This document shows positions 14,238 through 16,996 of a stretch of DNA of 16,996 nt, one piece after another; positions within the stretch are counted from its first letter, which is position 1, and each line of letters opens with the position of its first letter. Under the pieces are notes generated by a model. That model was given only the letters and a program-made list of their open reading frames with translations. It searched no databases and was not told the origin of the DNA. The position numbers and the translations under genes are program-made. The stretch covers positions 1 to 16,996 of the forward strand of contig JASFYT010000016.1 of the NCBI GenBank assembly GCA_045047085.1, in the 5' to 3' direction. The stretch is from GCA-2401155 sp045047085. GTDB taxonomy: Bacteria > Pseudomonadota > Alphaproteobacteria > Rhizobiales > Rhizobiaceae.

Positions 14238-15601
14238 ACAATACGCTTCGTGCCACTGCAGCCTTTTCAATCATGGCGGCATTGCTTGTGCTGGTCGGGT
14301 TTCAGCAATCTTGGTCGGTTTCCCTCTCGCTGCTTAATCTTTGTCTGATATCTGCTGTTATGGCACTGGGGGTGAATATTCAGTGGGGCTATGCTGGCCT
14401 TCTTAATCTGGGTGTTATGGGTTTTGCAGCCCTTGGGGGGGCGGCAGCCCTTCTCGTTTCCCAACCTCCGGTCATGGGCGCATGGGCTGCAGGTGGCGGC
14501 TATATCGCGATAACAGCGGTTCTGTTCATTGCCTATATCGCAGTGATGGTTTTCCTTGCACGGCGTTTGCGCGGACATAATTCCCGAACTCTTATTTTGA
14601 TTGTTGTCGGGTTTATCGGTTTTCTCATTGTTCGACATTTTTATGAGCCTGCGGTTCTGGCGGTTGAAGGTTTTGAATCTTCCAAAACCGGTTATCTGGG
14701 CGGACTTGGTCTACCAATCATATTCTCATGGATTGTGGGCGGTGCATTTGCAGCGGGTGCTGCATGGCTGATCGGCAAGGTGGCTCTGGGCCTGCGTGCG
14801 GATTATCTGGCGATTGCCACCCTCGGTATTTCTGAAATTGTTGTTGCCATGCTCAAAAACGAAGATTGGCTTACGCGGGGGGTCAAAAACGTTTCAGGCC
14901 TGAAGCGGCCAGTTCCATATGAACTCGATCTGCAACAAACTGACTGGTTTATTAAGTGGGTTGAACAGTTTCGGGCCGGTTCACTGATGGGTCTCAGCGA
15001 AAGTGAATATGCCACGACCTTGCAGAGATTTGTTATTGAAGGATCAGGTATTTTCGTCAAACTTTGCTATGCGGGGCTATTTACTGCCGTATTGGTGATT
15101 ATTCTTTGCCTGTGCGTATTGGCGCTCGATTCCCCGTGGGGCCGCATGGTTCGTGCCATTCGCGATAATGAAGATGCTGCCGAAGCCATGGGCAAGAATG
15201 TCACTGGCCGCCATTTGCAGATATTCATTTTGGGTTCCGTCGTTGTGGGCATAGCAGGTGCCATGCTGACCACCCTTGATGGCCAGTTCACACCAGGCAC
15301 TTATAACCCGCTACGCTTTACTTTCTTAATCTGGGTGATGGTGATCGTGGGTGGTTCTGGCAATAATCTGGGTGCTGTAATCGGTGGGTTTTTGATCTGG
15401 TTCGTGTGGATTGAAGCAGAGCCCGTTGGCATCTGGCTGATTGACAGGGGAACTGCATGGATGGGCGATGATAGCTCCATCCGCGAACATTTGATGGGTA
15501 GCGCTCAATTCATGCGCGTGATGGTAATGGGCGGCGTGTTGCTTTTGGTGATGCGATTCAGTCCCTCCGGGATATTACCGGAACAAATCAACCGAAAGTA
15601 G
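14234..15601 (+). CDS. HAAT-type ABC transporter permease (LivM-like)
   Basis: This is the second inner-membrane permease, 455 residues, with about ten hydrophobic helices. LivM-type marks are NIQWGYAGLLNLGVMGFAALGG near 50-70, the ADYLAIATLGISEIV block near 195-205, and the cytoplasmic ATPase-docking loop RAIRDNEDAAEAMGKN near 306-320. E. coli LivM is 425 residues; here a hydrophilic insert of about 60 residues (about 210-270, containing PYELDLQQTDWFIKWVEQF) separates two helices and probably lies in the periplasm, where it could touch the binding protein. AGGGGG sits about 8 bases before ATG 14234, which overlaps the stop of the other permease. With it, the two ATPases and the following binding protein, this forms a complete importer. 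Confidence 0.92.
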   Translation: MNNTLRATAAFSIMAALLVLVGFQQSWSVSLSLLNLCLISAVMALGVNIQWGYAGLLNLGVMGFAALGGAAALLVSQPPVMGAWAAGGGYIAITAVLFIAYIAVMVFLARRLRGHNSRTLILIVVGFIGFLIVRHFYEPAVLAVEGFESSKTGYLGGLGLPIIFSWIVGGAFAAGAAWLIGKVALGLRADYLAIATLGISEIVVAMLKNEDWLTRGVKNVSGLKRPVPYELDLQQTDWFIKWVEQFRAGSLMGLSESEYATTLQRFVIEGSGIFVKLCYAGLFTAVLVIILCLCVLALDSPWGRMVRAIRDNEDAAEAMGKNVTGRHLQIFILGSVVVGIAGAMLTTLDGQFTPGTYNPLRFTFLIWVMVIVGGSGNNLGAVIGGFLIWFVWIEAEPVGIWLIDRGTAWMGDDSSIREHLMGSAQFMRVMVMGGVLLLVMRFSPSGILPEQINRK

Positions 15602-15656
15602 TGTGTGCGCCTCATTCTCATCGATTAACCAATTACTTAAATTTTACCAAATTTCT

Positions 15657-15687
15657 TGCATCTAGTCAGAAAAAATGCGTGGATGCA
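15657..15687 (+). promoter_or_regulatory. Hairpin between the LivM-like gene and the binding-protein gene
   Basis: TGCATC (15657-15662) pairs with GATGCA (15682-15687); two more pairs (one G-U) extend the stem to 8 bp, with a 15-base loop. It ends 27 bases before the binding-protein ATG in a 113-bp spacer. Hairpins here may protect or separate the binding-protein message, which usually is needed in excess. A promoter in this spacer could do the same; none is clear. Confidence 0.4.
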
Positions 15688-15714
15688 TTCAAATCTAATA
15701 CAGGGAGAACAAAA

Positions 15715-16902
15715 ATGAAAAAACTATTACTGGCAACTACTATTCTGGCGGCCATGAGCACAGCAGCTCTTGCAGCTGATATTAAACTTGGGATCATCCT
15801 TGGCTTTACCGGCCCGATTGAATCTTTGACACCGGGCATGGCTGATGGAGCTGAACTTGCATGGAAAGAAGCTTCCGATTCAGGCATGTTGCTTGGCGGC
15901 AGCAAAATCATTTCCGTACGCGGCGATTCAACCTGCATCGATTCAGCAGCAGCAACAGCGGTTGCCGAGCGTCAGATTACTTCTGATAATGTTGCAGCTA
16001 TCATGGGTGCAGATTGCTCCGGTGTTACAGGTGCAGTGGCAAACAATGTGGCAGTGGCAAATGGCGTTGTAATGATTTCACCATCGGCAACTTCACCAGC
16101 TCTTTCAGCATTGGACGATAAGGGCTTCTTTTTTCGCACGGCTCCATCAGATGCGCGTCAGGGTCAGGTTCTGGCAGAAATCGTAACAGAACGCGGCATC
16201 AAGAACGTCGCTATCACCTATACCAACAATGACTATGGTAAAGGCCTTGATGAGGCTTTCTCTGCATCATTTAAAAAGCTTGGTGGAACCATTGCAATTT
16301 CTGCAGCCCATGAAGATGGCAAAGGCGATTATTCAGCCGAAGTTGCAGCTCTTGCAGCCTCTGGCGCTAAGGATCTGGTTGTTTTTGGTTATGTTGACCA
16401 GGGCGGCAAAGGCATCATCCAGTCATCGCTTGATACAGGTGCTTTCGAACGCTTCATCTTTGCTGATGGCATGGTTGGTCAGGCGCTCGTTGATGCATTC
16501 GGCAATGATGTAATGGGTTCATTTGGTTCTGGTCCAGGTTCTGACGTGGACGGCATTGCCAAATTCCACGCTATTGCCAAAGGGACCGTAGCTGGCGACG
16601 GCAAAGGCCCATTTGATGGTAATTCATACGATGCTGGCGCATTGATCGTGCTTGCGATGCAGGCAGCGGGTTCTGCTGACCGTGCAGCCATCCAGAGCAA
16701 AGTCATGGACGTTGCCAACGCACCGGGCGAAAAAATCTATCCTGGTGAACTTGCTAAGGCTTTGAAAATTATCAAAGACGGCGGCGACGTTGATTATCAA
16801 GGCGCAACTGGTGTTGAGTTCAACGAAATTGGTGAAGTTTTTGGTTCTTATAAAGAGCTAGAAATTGACGGCAAACAATTTGTTACGGTTAAGCTTCGCT
16901 AA
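15715..16902 (+). CDS. HAAT-type periplasmic substrate-binding protein (Peripla_BP_6 / LivK-like)
   Basis: This extracytoplasmic receptor delivers substrate to the permease pair. I chose ATG 15715 (395 residues) because AGGGAG lies about 8 bases upstream and a clean signal peptide follows (MKKLLLATTILAAMSTAALA, cleavage before ADIKLG). An upstream in-frame GTG at 15601 would add 38 residues unlike a signal sequence. The mature protein opens with IKLGIILGFTGPIESLTPGMADGAELAWKEA, the classic type I fold entry of amino-acid binding proteins. TYTNNDYGKGLDEAF and DGNSYDAGALIVLAMQAAG follow in the usual order. Two cysteines (in STCIDS and ADCSG) may form a disulfide, as in LivJ-type proteins. The ligand is unknown; the neighbouring dehydrogenase suggests a methylated glycine or similar compound. 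Confidence 0.93.
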   Translation: MKKLLLATTILAAMSTAALAADIKLGIILGFTGPIESLTPGMADGAELAWKEASDSGMLLGGSKIISVRGDSTCIDSAAATAVAERQITSDNVAAIMGADCSGVTGAVANNVAVANGVVMISPSATSPALSALDDKGFFFRTAPSDARQGQVLAEIVTERGIKNVAITYTNNDYGKGLDEAFSASFKKLGGTIAISAAHEDGKGDYSAEVAALAASGAKDLVVFGYVDQGGKGIIQSSLDTGAFERFIFADGMVGQALVDAFGNDVMGSFGSGPGSDVDGIAKFHAIAKGTVAGDGKGPFDGNSYDAGALIVLAMQAAGSADRAAIQSKVMDVANAPGEKIYPGELAKALKIIKDGGDVDYQGATGVEFNEIGEVFGSYKELEIDGKQFVTVKLR

Positions 16903-16915
16903 AACTATTTGCTTA

Positions 16916-16960
16916 CGGCGCAGCTAGCTCCGGGCGGCTCTTCGCTGCCCCTACGGTGAG
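16916..16960. repeat. GC-rich intergenic palindromic repeat, copy 2 (probable terminator hairpin)
   Basis: It begins 14 bases after the binding-protein stop. It contains GGGCGGC (16932-16938) pairing with GCTGCCC (16944-16950), seven pairs with one G-U, around TCTTC. The order of sequence blocks matches copy 1 at 4158-4203. An A-rich run, not a T tract, follows (16970-16976), so if it ends transcription it is not a textbook intrinsic terminator. Confidence 0.6.
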
Positions 16961-16996
16961 TTTAGGTGCAAAAAAATAGAAAAGCCCGGTGATCTT

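Noticed and set aside
15601..15714. Upstream GTG start for the binding-protein gene, adding 38 residues
   Set aside because: The extension is not a signal peptide and has no ribosome binding site; ATG 15715 has both.
1..16996. Search for CRISPR arrays, toxin-antitoxin pairs, defence genes, prophage or transposase genes
   Set aside because: No regularly spaced repeats, recombinase, transposase or defence-type domains were seen; the gene content is chromosomal metabolism, transport and repair.

Overview
The window looks like a chromosomal stretch of an alphaproteobacterium, most likely in the Hyphomicrobiales (Rhizobiales). The evidence is the dapB-gpmA pair, a LivGFHM-type transporter, a YcbB-type L,D-transpeptidase and an Atg22-like (UMF1) permease. 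Base composition is moderate (by eye mid-40s to about 50 % GC), low for that order. This placement is inferred from gene content and protein style; no phylogeny was run. No tRNA, rRNA, insertion sequence, phage gene or CRISPR array was seen.

Positions 1-4111 are mostly housekeeping genes on the + strand. They are the 3' end of dapB (lysine/diaminopimelate synthesis), gpmA (glycolysis), two overlapping hotdog-fold thioesterase genes, a secreted L,D-transpeptidase (peptidoglycan 3-3 crosslinking) and nth (endonuclease III). Positions 4236-6442 on the - strand carry a CysZ/EI24-type membrane protein and an MFS permease. A GC-rich palindromic element lies between nth and the EI24 gene. Positions 6443-7032 are an AT-rich gap of 590 bp without a convincing gene. 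It is followed on the + strand by a small single-span membrane protein of unknown function and a pyridoxal kinase.

Positions 8160-16902 form the most coherent functional block. A - strand operon encodes a hydroxypyruvate-isomerase-like enzyme and an 849-residue flavin/folate dimethylglycine or sarcosine dehydrogenase. Divergent from it, a + strand operon encodes a complete HAAT-type ABC importer: two ATPases, two permeases and a periplasmic binding protein. The shared 158-bp intergenic region holds three inverted repeats. The simplest reading is an uptake-plus-catabolism module for a methylated glycine derivative (betaine, dimethylglycine or sarcosine) or a related amino compound. Its products, glycine and one-carbon units, would then enter C1/C2 metabolism. 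The substrate is inferred from context only.

No clearly new multi-gene system is visible. The best leads are a dispersed GC-rich repeat with copies at 4158-4203 and 16916-16960, the regulatory architecture of the divergent module, the paired thioesterases with different active-site residues, and the uncharacterised small membrane protein behind the long AT-rich gap.
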